This document shows positions 11,802 through 26,130 of a DNA stretch of 64,000 bases, one piece after another. A program made the translations under genes and the position numbers. The stretch's first letter is position 1. Each line of letters begins with the position of its first letter. Below the pieces are notes generated by a model that had not been told where the DNA came from, searched no databases, and was given only the letters and a program-made list of their open reading frames with translations. The DNA comes from Hermodice carunculata. Taxonomy: Eukaryota; Annelida; Polychaeta; Eunicida; Amphinomidae. The stretch covers positions 55,043,579 through 55,107,578 of the forward strand of contig OZ026612.1 of assembly GCA_964020975.1 (NCBI GenBank). The letters run 5' to 3'.

Positions 11802-12785
11802 CTATGGAGTGGCATCCATCTGGGATGCATGGGTGTCAAGTCCATGGGCGATGTCACTAATACTTACCTCTTCATTCTGTCCATGTGAGAAGGCACTCCT
11901 GTCACCTCTATGATGATGGCTGCTCATGATGTCACTCAAACTTTGCCCGTATCTCACGCGAAACACCCTGTCGTTGTGATCTTTCGCAAATATTTTCCCG
12001 TTCCAGGACCAGGCATCCTTAATTCTGCTGTCATTTCTGACCCTGTTGTACACCAAGTAAAGATCTTTACATAGATCATCATTGATGAATATCCTGGTGT
12101 TTTTCAATGCACGTCTCTTCTTCATGACTTGCATCTTCACAGAGCCGCTTCGAAATCTTACAATGATAGGGTTAGGCTTACTCCCTGCCCCATGTGGCCT
12201 GGGTCCAATACCAATTCTGTGTGCTACCGCAATATCAGAATCGTCAAGCTGTAGTTGGAGTTTATCTCTAATCAACTGGGAGACAGTTGCATTGCAGTCT
12301 TCATTTGGAGGTTCTGTCACTCCCTCTATGCGAACATTACATTTCCTAGAGTACTGCTCGTTTTCCACAGCATGCTGTTTCACTGACAACAGATCCTGGC
12401 GTAATTTCACATTTTCTGATTCCAGTGACTTGATTCTGGCCTGTAGATCACTTACACTCTCCTGGACTGCTTTTTTAACCTCATCTTTTATAGTTTGTTT
12501 CATTTGTTCAAGAAAACTAGTCTTGAAGTTCTCAAACATACTCTCCACTGAGGCTTTCAGAACTTCCACAGTCATGTTGGAACTGTTGTCAGTGATTTTC
12601 CCTTCTATGGGGTCAACAAGGTCAGTTGATTGTTCTTGATCCAGGTCAAAATGACCTTCACTATCGCTTTCTGATATGCTCAAAATTTGCTTGGCTCTCT
12701 TTAGATCAACCTGTGGTGAAACAGAGGAGCTACTTGAAGTGGAACTTCTGTTTCTTTTTCTTTTAGATTCTCCAGATGCTTGCAT
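11802..12785 (-). CDS. LINE ORF1 protein (coiled coil plus RRM-like nucleic-acid-binding domain)
   Basis: An open frame of 327 codons. Residues 1-30 are basic and serine-rich, residues 40-66 acidic. Residues 73-143 form a coiled coil with heptad-like spacing and many Lys/Glu/Leu, which would trimerise the protein. QYSRKCNVRIEGV (144-156), AVAHRIG (187-193), NPIIVRFRS (205-213), RIFINDDL (231-238) and WNGKIFAKD (261-269) are the conserved blocks of L1-type ORF1 RRM and C-terminal domains. The family binds element RNA and acts as a nucleic-acid chaperone in the retrotransposition particle. The ATG at 12785 is the first in frame and leaves a 5' UTR of about 180 bp before the element end at 12965. 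No stop or frame change is visible, in contrast to ORF2. Confidence 0.88.
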   Translation of the reverse strand: MQASGESKRKRNRSSTSSSSSVSPQVDLKRAKQILSISESDSEGHFDLDQEQSTDLVDPIEGKITDNSSNMTVEVLKASVESMFENFKTSFLEQMKQTIKDEVKKAVQESVSDLQARIKSLESENVKLRQDLLSVKQHAVENEQYSRKCNVRIEGVTEPPNEDCNATVSQLIRDKLQLQLDDSDIAVAHRIGIGPRPHGAGSKPNPIIVRFRSGSVKMQVMKKRRALKNTRIFINDDLCKDLYLVYNRVRNDSRIKDAWSWNGKIFAKDHNDRVFRVRYGQSLSDIMSSHHHRGDRSAFSHGQNEEVSISDIAHGLDTHASQMDATP

Positions 12786-12965
12786 TAGTATCAGTTCTAG
12801 ACAGCAACATGAATCCTATTGTACCTTTGAATGTCCACTGTGTACATGGTCATGCTGTATGCACAAGTGTGAGATGTAATACACAATATGGCTGTACTCA
12901 CTACTACAATAAGCCTGGCCGGGTGCTGGATGTGGCCTCAAATATCCAGACATGATTTCCAAAAA

Positions 12966-12982
12966 AATATTGTAACAAAACT
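12966..12982. repeat. Target-site duplication, right copy (5' side of the LINE)
   Basis: AATATTGTAACAAAACT, identical over 17 bp to 5522-5538. It fixes the 5' end of the LINE at 12965. Confidence 0.93.
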
Positions 12983-12991
12983 GTAGTGTGC

Positions 12992-13250
12992 TTAACCGTT
13001 TTGATTCAATTGATGAAAAAATGGGTGGAAAACATGATCTTGTTCCATACCCAGGTCTACGGTTGAACAGTCTATAACTGGTTGAGTGAGCTGCCCACTG
13101 TAATGTGTATCTCCAATTACTGTGTATTGGGAGGTGTTAAATCCCATAACCAGATGACACTTGTTTGGGTAGCTATCATATTCACGCCTCATCTGCGCAT
13201 CTGCCAAGACCAGTCGGGGGCTGGTCTTTCATCTGTTTCAGTCATGTGCC
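12992..13250 (-). other. Unrecognised open frame, possible exon
   Basis: The minus strand is open from about 13240 to 12992 and reads QMRREYDSYPNKCHLVMGFN then TSQYTVIGDTHYSGQLTQPV. Composition is more protein-like than the surroundings, but I recognise no family. It begins after an AG and could be an exon or the remnant of a repeat that also occurs near 16900-17020. Low confidence that it is coding. Confidence 0.2.
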
Positions 13251-13345
13251 ACTTAGGCGAGCGGTCAGAGACCCATTTTGGAGAATTAAATTACCCCACC
13301 GTACAGAAAGCTACATGATTTTTATTGATCTTTAGGGTCCCCTAA
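13250..13345 (-). repeat. Inverted partner of 16895-16995
   Basis: Contains AATTACCCCACCGTACAG (13288-13305) and GGCGAGCGGTC. Its reverse complement aligns with 16895-16995 through CTAAAGAT, TTTCTGTACGGTGGGGTAATT and CCGCTCGCC. The two copies face each other across 3.6 kb. Confidence 0.75.
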
Positions 13346-14989
13346 AATTATTTTGCCCTGTTGTCCTCAGTTATCTGTGTTTGGTTGCCATGGAAACGGC
13401 ATCCTTAAGCATCACCTTTTTTCGGCAAAATAGTTCATTTTAGTGCCATCTGCTATTGCTTGTTAGCAAATGATCATATCTATATTGCTTTCACCACACC
13501 AAGTATACATTTAATTAGTTTTCCCATACTAAGATAATGCTTCTCTGCTCCTAGACAGGGTATAAATGCTACAATGTGAAACCTGAAATGTAAAATTCAG
13601 GCTTAATTATAGGTAGGACCATTTTACTTAAAGTCGTCAAAAAAGGCAACGAGTACCATGGGCTCTTCTTTTACCCCAGTATTTTATCATTAATCACATG
13701 CAAAGCCTATCTTCCTCTTTTCTTATGACTTAAATTGCACATTGTGATAGCATATACCATACTATATATCATACTCACTAATGATAATTATTAATACCAG
13801 ACATTTCTAAGATTTTTTTTTTTCAAATTAATTTACCGGTCGATTAAAAATCAAATCTTGCATACGTGTTGATCTTGGCATATTAATCACTACAGCAATT
13901 TTAATTTATTTTGATATATTCTAAAAAACAACACCAAAAACAAAAAACTTAATTTAACGATTAAACAAACATGATATCTTTTTAGTAACTTTAGTAGTTT
14001 TTATGTGGAAAATTTTTCCATGGTTAAACCTAAAGCTACCTAGTTCTTGTGGGGCGTTGGTATCGTCTAATCGAATATTTTGGTCATCTCATCCTGAAAT
14101 TACAGCAAGTATTAGGACCTGTCGGGTCCAATTCACGTGTTCACTAACGCTGTCAGACACGCTGTACAAGCTGCCACATTCCCAGCAAGTGAGTTATGCA
14201 AGTTTTGTGATACACATATTAACCATACCTGGCTCTTAAGAGTCTTTCTGTGTTGAATTCAAGGCTGGGTGAGTATCTTGCTTGCCTCGGTGCAATAATA
14301 ATGATAACAGGAAACCATGTCAATATACAAGGGGTGAGTTTCATTGAACACTTACCATTATTTTTAAACATGCTTTTGTTTGAAAGTGCAAAAAAGAAAG
14401 AGATTGAGAAATTAGCGAAATTTCTGGTAATTCTGCTTCCATGCATCACATAGCACGAAGTAATTGAATGCAAAATGAAGTTCAGTTTTGTTAAACATAG
14501 AGCTGCAATACGGGATAAAAATTGAAGGCCTGTCATTCGCGAAAAAATGCCAGTACCAGTCGATAACAGCACTTTTAATTGTAATAAAACAAAAATTGGG
14601 TAATCGTCATTCAAAACCAACAAAATAAATAAATGAACGGACGAAAGAACAAACAAACAAACAAACAAATAAACAATAAAACGAATTTATAGACCTGCGA
14701 TGACACGCTAAATTTTGAATTTTTTGAATAATTAGTAAACAATAACAGATAAATAAACTTAGTTAAAATGTGACGAGCGATTAAAAAACCCAAGTTAGAT
14801 TTGTGGGTCACCCAAAATTATATATGCAAAATTATGTTTACACGTTAAGTTTCTTGATGTAGGTTTAAACTTATTTCATTTCTTGAAAGAAAAAACGATT
14901 GGGGAGCAGGCAACACCTATATGAACCCCTCTCGTGATGTTGAAATTGATGTTAAAATTTTGGCTTAATTTAAAATCAGCTGTCCAAAT
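13346..14989. other. Intergenic DNA
   Basis: AT-rich sequence with only short chance open frames. A (CAAA)n-like patch is at about 14650-14680. No gene or mobile element could be identified. Confidence 0.5.
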
Positions 14990-15133
14990 ATATATATATA
15001 TATATATATATCACCTTGACATTGAAAAAATAAATATAGACCCTATAATGGACAAAAGGACGACCACTAGATTCGAACTCACTACCTTCTGTTTCAAAGA
15101 CACACGCTCTACCACTGTGCTGCCAGTAGTTAT
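14990..15133 (-). mobile_element. tRNA-derived SINE a, with (AT)n tail
   Basis: The minus strand has a tRNA-like head. The A box (GCACAGTGGTAGAGCG) lies within about 15106-15123 and the B box (GAGTTCGAATCT) at 15069-15080. A short body and a (TA)n tail at 14990-15011 follow. The head is too diverged for a working tRNA gene, and downstream body plus tail is SINE-like. Confidence 0.7.
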
Positions 15134-15411
15134 ACATGTTTATACGTATATAAACTATGTACTTCAATACGTTTCATCAATTGGGGGGGGAGGTTAACAG
15201 GAATATAAATGTGGGACACGGTCATATCAAGTTGACCGTAAAATGACTTAAAGCATACTCTGTATAATATTTGAACACGTTATGGCACATGTATACATGT
15301 TTAATTTTTAAAACTGACTGTCTTGTTACATTCAAAAACTGTAAACCCGTCCATATAGCAGAGCATCTGTTGTTTCTACTATGGGTCACAGCTTGGATAT
15401 GGACAGTTTGT

Positions 15412-15412
15412 G

Positions 15413-15507
<95 letters not shown>

Positions 15508-15748
15508 ACTTTCCTTCCTTCCTCCATCTTCTTTCCTTCCTTCCTTCCTTCATCTTCTTTCTTCCTTTCTTTCGCTCTTTCTTTTGCTCTTTCTTTCCTT
15601 CCTTCTTCCTGTTACATCGTTGAGCTGCTCAATAAGACTTGTATTATTAAAGTATATTATTTTATAATGAAGTGAGACACATAGATTCGAACCCGTCGCA
15701 TTTCGAATGTAAGCTATCTACTCTGACCATTGCGCTACACAGGTTCTT
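15412..15748 (-). mobile_element. tRNA-derived SINE b, with (GAAA)n tail
   Basis: Minus-strand tRNA-like head: A box GTGTAGCGCAATGGTCAGAG at about 15721-15740, B box GGGTTCGAATCT at 15682-15693. A body of about 80 bp leads into a long (GAAA)n tract (15412-15601, perfect in 15412-15507). Open frames reading as Ser-Phe-Leu repeats on the plus strand are artefacts of the tract. Confidence 0.72.
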
Positions 15749-15950
15749 GACAATTTCGGTCAGTTGGCAGACAATTGGACCTGGTGCTTTAATTGCTGCT
15801 GTACCATAAAGCTAAGAAGAACATGTAATTACTATGAACATTCAGTTAATATTGATAACAACATACACATCCGTTTTTCAACACTTTAAGTTTATTATGA
15901 TTAAAAGGAATATGCGATGCAAGTCTAATGATAATGCTTACACTACAACA

Positions 15951-16062
<112 letters not shown>

Positions 16063-16279
16063 TGATGATGAATATATGATGATAATAATTTATTGCACAT
16101 CCATTCCTTTGGGAAAATAAAATACAGCAAATACATCTGAAAAATATAATAAGGATGACTGTCATTGTGTTGAAGGTACGTTCTCAACAGTATAATAACA
16201 CAGTATAATAATAGATTTCTTGTGTGATGGTAGCAAATAAATAAATAAACTATTATTATAAATAATTTAATCAATTAAT

Positions 16280-16283
16280 AAAA

Positions 16284-16346
<63 letters not shown>

Positions 16347-16437
16347 AAAACAATCCTTGTGCATTCTAACGCGTGCTTATTCGAACGCGCCACCCATACT
16401 TCTAACGTACACCGTCCTAGCCATTATGCCAAATATA
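16280..16437 (-). mobile_element. tRNA-derived SINE c, with (TTTA)n tail
   Basis: Minus-strand tRNA-like head: A box GGCATAATGGCTAGGACGGT at 16411-16430, B box GCGTTCGAATAA at about 16377-16388. A short body leads into a (TTTA)n tail at 16280-16346. It is the third SINE in the same orientation within 1.5 kb, and its head differs from the other two. Confidence 0.65.
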
Positions 16438-16894
16438 ACTTTTTTATTTTGAAAGTCTATGTGCTTACAAAGGTTTAAAAAAACAATTTGATTTTGCTTT
16501 AGATTATGAAAATGCAAATTACAATAAGAATGATAAGATATGGACAACCCTGAAGCACCAAAATGCTCTCAGCAGCATGCGGAAGTCTTTTCCATAAATT
16601 CTTTCATTGTAATATAGAAGAAATAAAATGAAAATATACCAAAAATGGGCAATACAATCAATGCAGAAAGAAATGCAACTTTCTTAAAATTGTCACAATA
16701 GTGGTGACTGTATTACAAAATCACTATATTATTATTATCAATAAAGGTCTAAAATTGGGTTTCATGGCCTCAATACAGTACAATGTACAGAAAATGTGAA
16801 ATCCTGAGAGTAAATATATACTTGTATGTATGCTTTGTTTTCTTCCCCTTTAAAAAACCAGAGGTAAGGACAACATGCCGAAATATTATCTCCA

Positions 16895-16995
16895 GAAGCT
16901 AAAGATAAATTTAGGACATGCTGTATATTTCTGTACGGTGGGGTAATTAAACTCCTAAAATATAGCTCTTTTTGGGAGTTGGCCGCTCGCCGAAC
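16895..16995 (+). repeat. Inverted partner of 13250-13345
   Basis: Carries CTGTACGGTGGGGTAATTAA and GGCCGCTCGCC, shared in reverse complement with 13250-13345. The partners bracket the three SINEs and could be terminal repeats of one element or two independent copies. Confidence 0.75.
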
Positions 16996-17023
16996 TGTTT
17001 GTGACAGTTCACGGCCAGCTCCC
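16974..17023. repeat. 50-bp imperfect hairpin
   Basis: GGGAGTTGGCCGCTCGCCGAACTGT faces ACAGTTCACGGCCAGCTCCC across a TTGTG loop, with a few unpaired bases in the left arm. Confidence 0.7.
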
Positions 17024-17964
17024 AATAATTGTGTGTACAAAATTCGATCTCATTGTACCTTTGTCGTTAATATGGAACCAGAAAAGAAGTCAGTCACAGG
17101 AAAATATTCACCATTGTTACATAATGGATTATATCATAAACACGTGCATTGATGACAATGTATGAGGAAACATAGATTACTGTCCTCCAACGGTCGCGAG
17201 GTTACTGCCGGGTAGGATTTCTGACATTGAAAGCCATATACAAACTTACATTTAACCATCCATAGACCACACATATGGGAAGGGAAAATTAACTGTTTGT
17301 TCAGACTTTGATATACCGTAGGCATAGGGCCGTAGCTGTTTCAGTGAATGCTAGAATTTGAAACACTACAAGACCTGGCCCATCCTGACACAAAGTCCAA
17401 ATTATTGCATTCATGTTTGTTCTTGTTAAATGAAATCTAGCAATATTTTGTAGACAATATCTCTTTTGCAACGAATTCTCATTGCCCAGACGAGAAGTTT
17501 GGATCGTCTGGCTGTACCACGGCTGTACTCCATGCAGTACTGGTGACGGTAGGGTTCTGGGCGTCCCCTCATGTCCCTAAGGCTAAATGATCTTTTCCTC
17601 TCTTGCTTCAGCTTTTCTTATTAAGCCTTCTTCATCCTCATCAGACCACGTACAAAAAAACTCAATTCATACTCTCCGTAATCACTTTGCTGTGCTTTAT
17701 TTGCCCTAACTCTTGGCAAATTGAAGGCACTCTGGCTTATAACACATTCAGCCTGGCCAGCGGGTTGCGTTTCTGACGTCGCTAACTATTTCCCACAGCG
17801 GACCACGATCGGAGAAAAATTCGCGCGCTTTCCTGTCGCAGATGTGGCGTACTTTTTGAGCTGAAAAACACGATTCGAAAATGAAATTCAACATTTTGGT
17901 TTTTAGATATCATTTCTAACCACCCGTAATATCAACTTTCTAATTTGTGATATCTAATTTATTC
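17024..17964. other. Intergenic DNA
   Basis: No gene recognised. The low-coordinate continuation of the Penelope-like copy A may reach to about 17770, because short blocks resembling 48240-48300 occur there, but this is uncertain. Confidence 0.35.
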
Positions 17965-19250
17965 TCCGCAAGCTAACCTGTCACTGTTTAACCTATTCAC
18001 ATATGGAAGTACTATTGTCCATATAACACATGTTCTTCTGTACGAATCGTGACATAGGCTGTATTAGCCCAAATAAATTAAAGGGTCTTCAGCGGGTGAC
18101 AACTCAGAACATGTTTCGGAGCCTGTACCCGTACATGTTTCTCTGAGTAATGGCTCCTTGTCTGAGCTAAATATTCAGCAAAGACAATCCACATACAATC
18201 GAATAAATATGAAAATGCAAATGATAAATTAGCTAAATAAGTGAAGTTTTTCTTATTAATTCAGGGCTTCAAAATCAATGAAGAATACCTGTCAAAGCAA
18301 ACCAAATTACTAGATTTGTATCGTAAAAATTCAGATAAAAAATAATGTGACTTTCCCCTGTAACAGTATGTACCCTTTCTAGCTGGATAGCTTATCTTGG
18401 TTAAACCACCTGCCAGTGTATAACTAAAGTAGAAACAAACTGGGGCATTAAATTCAGTTCCAGTGACTGTAAAATAAACAGTTGCAGCTGTAGCAAATGA
18501 GTTAACTGAAGGAAGTCCCAACAAGAACTACAACAATGGGCATCCTGCACCATAGATGTAAAACAAATCCCATCATACACTTCACGTTGAAAATCTCCAA
18601 ACAATAAAGCTCTATTTCGCTGCCAACCCTGAGTCAATGTTTCAACATAATGGGTCAGGTTTGTGACATTTGAGCAAATACTGTCAAATTTGAGTAATTC
18701 ATTTTTGATTTTTTGACATTGAGTAAATGTGCAATTAGGCTTGTCAGAAAAGAATGAAAATCATTAGTGTTGAAGTCGAAAACATGTTATCAAAAATATT
18801 TTTCTTATCCAGCTTTTAAGTATAATTCAACCAACTTGTTACTATAGTCGGCCGCTGCTTGCTACCGATAGCCCCTGGGGGTTAGCCTGCGAGAAAACAT
18901 GTAAGCCTAAATGTCTGAAAGGTGAATATTAAAACAGAATGTTGCTAAAGAATAAAATTAAGCAGCAAAACAGGCAAGTCTAAAATCTCTAAAATTATTG
19001 CTGCCAAACTTTCTAACAATCTTTGAGTATTAACAGCAAGTTTGAAGGGCATGTCAGAAAAGAATGAAAGTCCTTACCTTTTAAGTCAAGAAAACGCAAT
19101 CAAAATATAATTTTTCTACCAGATATCAAGTACAATTAGGCAAGCTAATAACTGTCGTAGGCCGCTGCTTGTTACCGATAGCCCTTGTGGGTTTAATCTA
19201 ACAGGAAACTAGCTAGCCTAAAATGTACTGAATTAGGAGATGAATACCAA
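17965..19250 (-). mobile_element. Penelope-like element copy A, 5'-truncated 3' part
   Basis: The reverse complement aligns with 45530-46700 plus 48130-48235 of copy B. Shared landmarks include GGGGGTTAGCC..CATGTAAGCCTA, CTATCGGTAGCAAGCAGCGG (its reverse complement near 18850 and 19160), LTQGWQ-type frame blocks near 18630 and AAGGGTCTTCAGCGGGT at 18081-18097. Homology ends abruptly near 19250, before the reverse transcriptase, so the copy is 5'-truncated. Two tandem units of about 311 bp (CGGTAGCAAGCAGCGGCC landmarks near 18850 and 19160) repeat the structure seen in copy B. Unlike copy B it lacks the 1.43-kb insertion, and CTTTAATTTATTTGGGCTAA (its reverse complement at 18065-18084) represents the empty site. 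Confidence 0.8.
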
Positions 19251-19623
19251 CATACTACTGTGGCCCAGACTCTTGACCTAATGACCTAGTTTTCACCGAT
19301 GGCATGAACGTTAGTGCTCTTATGTACGTCTGCATGTGTGTGTGCATCCACTTTTTAGAATATCTTTAAAACGATACGAGCTCAATGGTTATTTCCAAAG
19401 CTGGGTCATTACGCGAAGGAACGTGTGAATAATATTTAGCTGAAGCGTTGGCTTTTATGTGTGAATACTTTGAAACACTGAGCACAGTTGTGTTGAACTT
19501 GTTTAACATTGTATAACATTTGATAGGCTTTGTTATAATTAATTGTTTCATGTACTTGATATGATTCAGTCTTCAGTTTTAGTTATGAGCCCTTATGGAC
19601 GTGACATATGATATGGATGGGAC

Positions 19624-19681
19624 ACATACATACATACATACATACATACATACATACATACATACATACATGCATACATAC
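19624..19681. repeat. (ACAT)n microsatellite
   Basis: Tetranucleotide run of about 58 bp, with one variant unit near its end. Confidence 0.95.
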
Positions 19682-21360
19682 TTATTTGTAAATCTGATGC
19701 ACCTTGGACATTTATTTGCCCGCAGTGCTCCTGGTATAAAATGATAGTTTTAGATACGAACGTTATTGAAATTACCACCTGAATTGTAATTTAAAAGCCG
19801 TCATTATTCATTGGCAAGAACAAAATATAGATGAACCTATAACATTGGCAAATGAAATAAGCTTTTTTGGTAAAAGTTAGATACGCTTTACGCTGTGTTT
19901 TATCTGTTTTTTGCCGTTCGAAACATTCGCTTTGGATTTTTTTTTTGTTAACTCGGAAAAAACGGCAAATGTGGATACCTTACATTTTGCCGGTCTTGGC
20001 TTAACATTTTTGGGGCTGGATGAAAGTGATGCCCACCAAGTTTATTGTGGATCTGGTCTGCAATCACGGAAAAAACTGCATAAATACACATGTACAGTAG
20101 TATAGCTATATGGCTATATTAACCAGGCTGACATGGACTGTTATCGATCGTTACATAAATTCGAAAAATGATCAAAAGATACTTCAGGCAGCAAGCTTAA
20201 TAAGCGTCCGGCCAAAACTTTTGTTGTAGAAGTCGAAATGTGAAATTATACATCATTTATGGTCAAGAAGACAGACAGACGCTGCATAAAAAATACTCAA
20301 CTGACTAGTAAATTAGCTGAACTTAAAACAAAAAAAAACTTGGCCAGAGTCGCATGAACATCACTGTCACATGAAACATGCGTCTGTTAACCAGGTTTGA
20401 CGATCAGCAGTATAAATGTGGATACCTTTCTCATAACTGCCCAACATGTCTATTCACATTGACTGTTTTATCCTGTGAAGAATGGTACAAAGTCCAAAAA
20501 ACGTTTTCCTTTAGCTGCTGCACCTGATCAGGATCAGCTGAGGATCAGGATAGCAGAAACCTGTTTCGAGAGCATGCATCAAGGGTGTCAGACAGGTCAT
20601 TGAGAAAGAAGAAGACATAAATAACCCTTAAAAGCCGTTCAGAGATGCATGCTTTATGTTTTTGTTTTCAATATGCCAGAAAAAGATGCTCTTGAACCAA
20701 GATTTTTTTCTAAAGTATACGTGTCAACAACAGCGTTGACCGCAGTTCTTTCGTGTGAAGTATCCAATTTTGTTTGATGATGGAAACTTTTGGTAAAATC
20801 ATTACCATGTACCTATGTCTTAATCATACAGAAAATATACAAATGTTTTCACTATAATGTGTGTACAGAATGTTTCACTTCAAAAACAATAAAAAGATGT
20901 CCCCAAAACTTTGTGCATATAGTATATGGACAAAGGAAGAATAAAGTTAATTAAGAATTGTTTACAGTGGTCCAGGCAAAGTAATGCATAGTTTCAAAAA
21001 CGTTAAAAACATATCACTGGATATTTTTTTATGAAATTTAGTTTTGTTTTGCGTTTAAGCTTTTATGCGAAACATCTATCGGGGTTTTTTCTGTTCCCTG
21101 ATATATATATATATATTTGCACAATTGGAAGAATATATATTATCGTAATGTATAGTTCTTGAACGGATTGTAGAAAAAATAACTTCTGGCTTTGATAAGT
21201 CACAGCTTCGGCACTTAGTGCAGACTTATACTTACATAGGGGTGGATCTCCCCCTACTAAGACAACTTAAGGGGATGAAGATGTGGTCTTAATAGAGGAG
21301 TGGTAATAATAGGGATAGAATTTAATTAAAAACAAACCCAAATGGGACTGTAAATTGTTG

Positions 21361-21476
<116 letters not shown>

Positions 21477-22299
21477 TGTGTCTCTGTGTGTGTACATATT
21501 TACGGAGGTCTTAATTGGAGATTATATTCCATTTTCACATGTATGGATGGCTGGATGGATAGAGCTAGTTCCTTCTGCAATGTGGGAAATCCTGGAATAT
21601 TTTGAAAACAGAAGTATTAATAAGAATGTTCATACGCGTTTTTGAAAATTGTTTCACAAACTGTTTCATCAAATACTTTGTTTTGACTTGTGTCACCTAG
21701 TGCAGTTACAACCACGTGGACTGCGCTGTGTTTGAAGAATTAATTTTGAGATAATGAAGTGATAAGCTATTTTTTTCTGTATCCAAGTTTCACATCGAAT
21801 ATGTTATGGTGATAACCCATGCTTCATCCATTTTCCATTGTGAACTGGATTTGTTATAAACACAAACATATGTCGATAGTATCCGGCATCAGCAACAGCT
21901 TTTCTTTGTTTAAGCCAATTCAAGTGCAATATGCGTATTTAGACATATGTTGGATATGTACAGATGTTACTTCCAGTTTTACATATATATTTTTTGTATC
22001 ACAGTTTGAGATATATTTATTTGAATCACACCAAATAGTACTGTAGATTCTAAAAAAAAACTGGCTCTCCAGACACAGAGACACACTCAATAAATACGTA
22101 CAGAGCACAAAGAACAATACAATACAATTCAGTTATACAATATGATGACGTAATGCGCAAAGCGCTTACTAAAACAAAATGGTCTGGAATGAGAAATGGG
22201 ACCTGTAATAGTGGCAGTATCGGCAATAATTAGGACCAGATCCTACAGATACGCAGCGGCTAGCTTGATGCATAACTAACAATAAGATTTAAAAGAGGT

Positions 22300-22595
22300 T
22301 CCCGGATTCCAGACTGTCCCAATTTGGAAAAAAAGCCCTTCATTCCGGACGCTGTCAAATGCTTTATTGATATCAAGGCATATCATTTTTGCTTCTTTTC
22401 GTATGTCGAGAGCATTGTAATGTGTCGCAAAAAATTTTGAGAAGCTGATTTATAGTGGTGGTGTAAACCCGGCAGTTTTGACGTCAAAAGTTCATGAAGA
22501 TAAAGTACTCATATAAGACATTAAAATTTAAGTTTTCAAGTACCTTTGGGACATTGGAGTAAAATAGGCCTGTAATTGCTCGAAACATGCATTTA
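22300..22595 (-). pseudogene. Decayed LINE reverse-transcriptase fragment
   Basis: The minus strand shows SSNYRPILLQCPK near 22580 (matching the NYRPISLL block of LINE reverse transcriptases) and, in another frame, MICLDINKAFDSVRNEGL near 22340-22400 (matching the LDxxKAFD catalytic block). A TPP/TTINQLL segment between them fits the GFRPGxST region. Frame changes and an in-frame stop separate these blocks. Neither end of the element is clear. Confidence 0.8.

Positions 22596-26129
<3,534 letters not shown>

Positions 26130-26130
<1 letters not shown>

Larger units (their letters stand above)
5539..12965 (-). mobile_element. Full-length Tx1/L1-like LINE, ~7.4 kb
   Basis: A complete non-LTR retrotransposon in minus orientation: 5' UTR of about 180 bp, ORF1 (12785 to 11802), a long inter-ORF region (11801 to 9473), ORF2 (9472 to about 5692), a short 3' UTR and a terminal poly(A) (T-run just after 5537). 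A perfect 17-bp direct repeat at both outer edges shows that the copy is full length and was inserted by target-primed reverse transcription. ORF1 is open and ORF2 carries about six lesions, so the copy is fairly young but no longer able to make its polymerase. The APE-type endonuclease, the reverse transcriptase type and the C-terminal CCHC motif fit the L1/Tx1 group; the exact clade needs a phylogeny. Confidence 0.9.
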
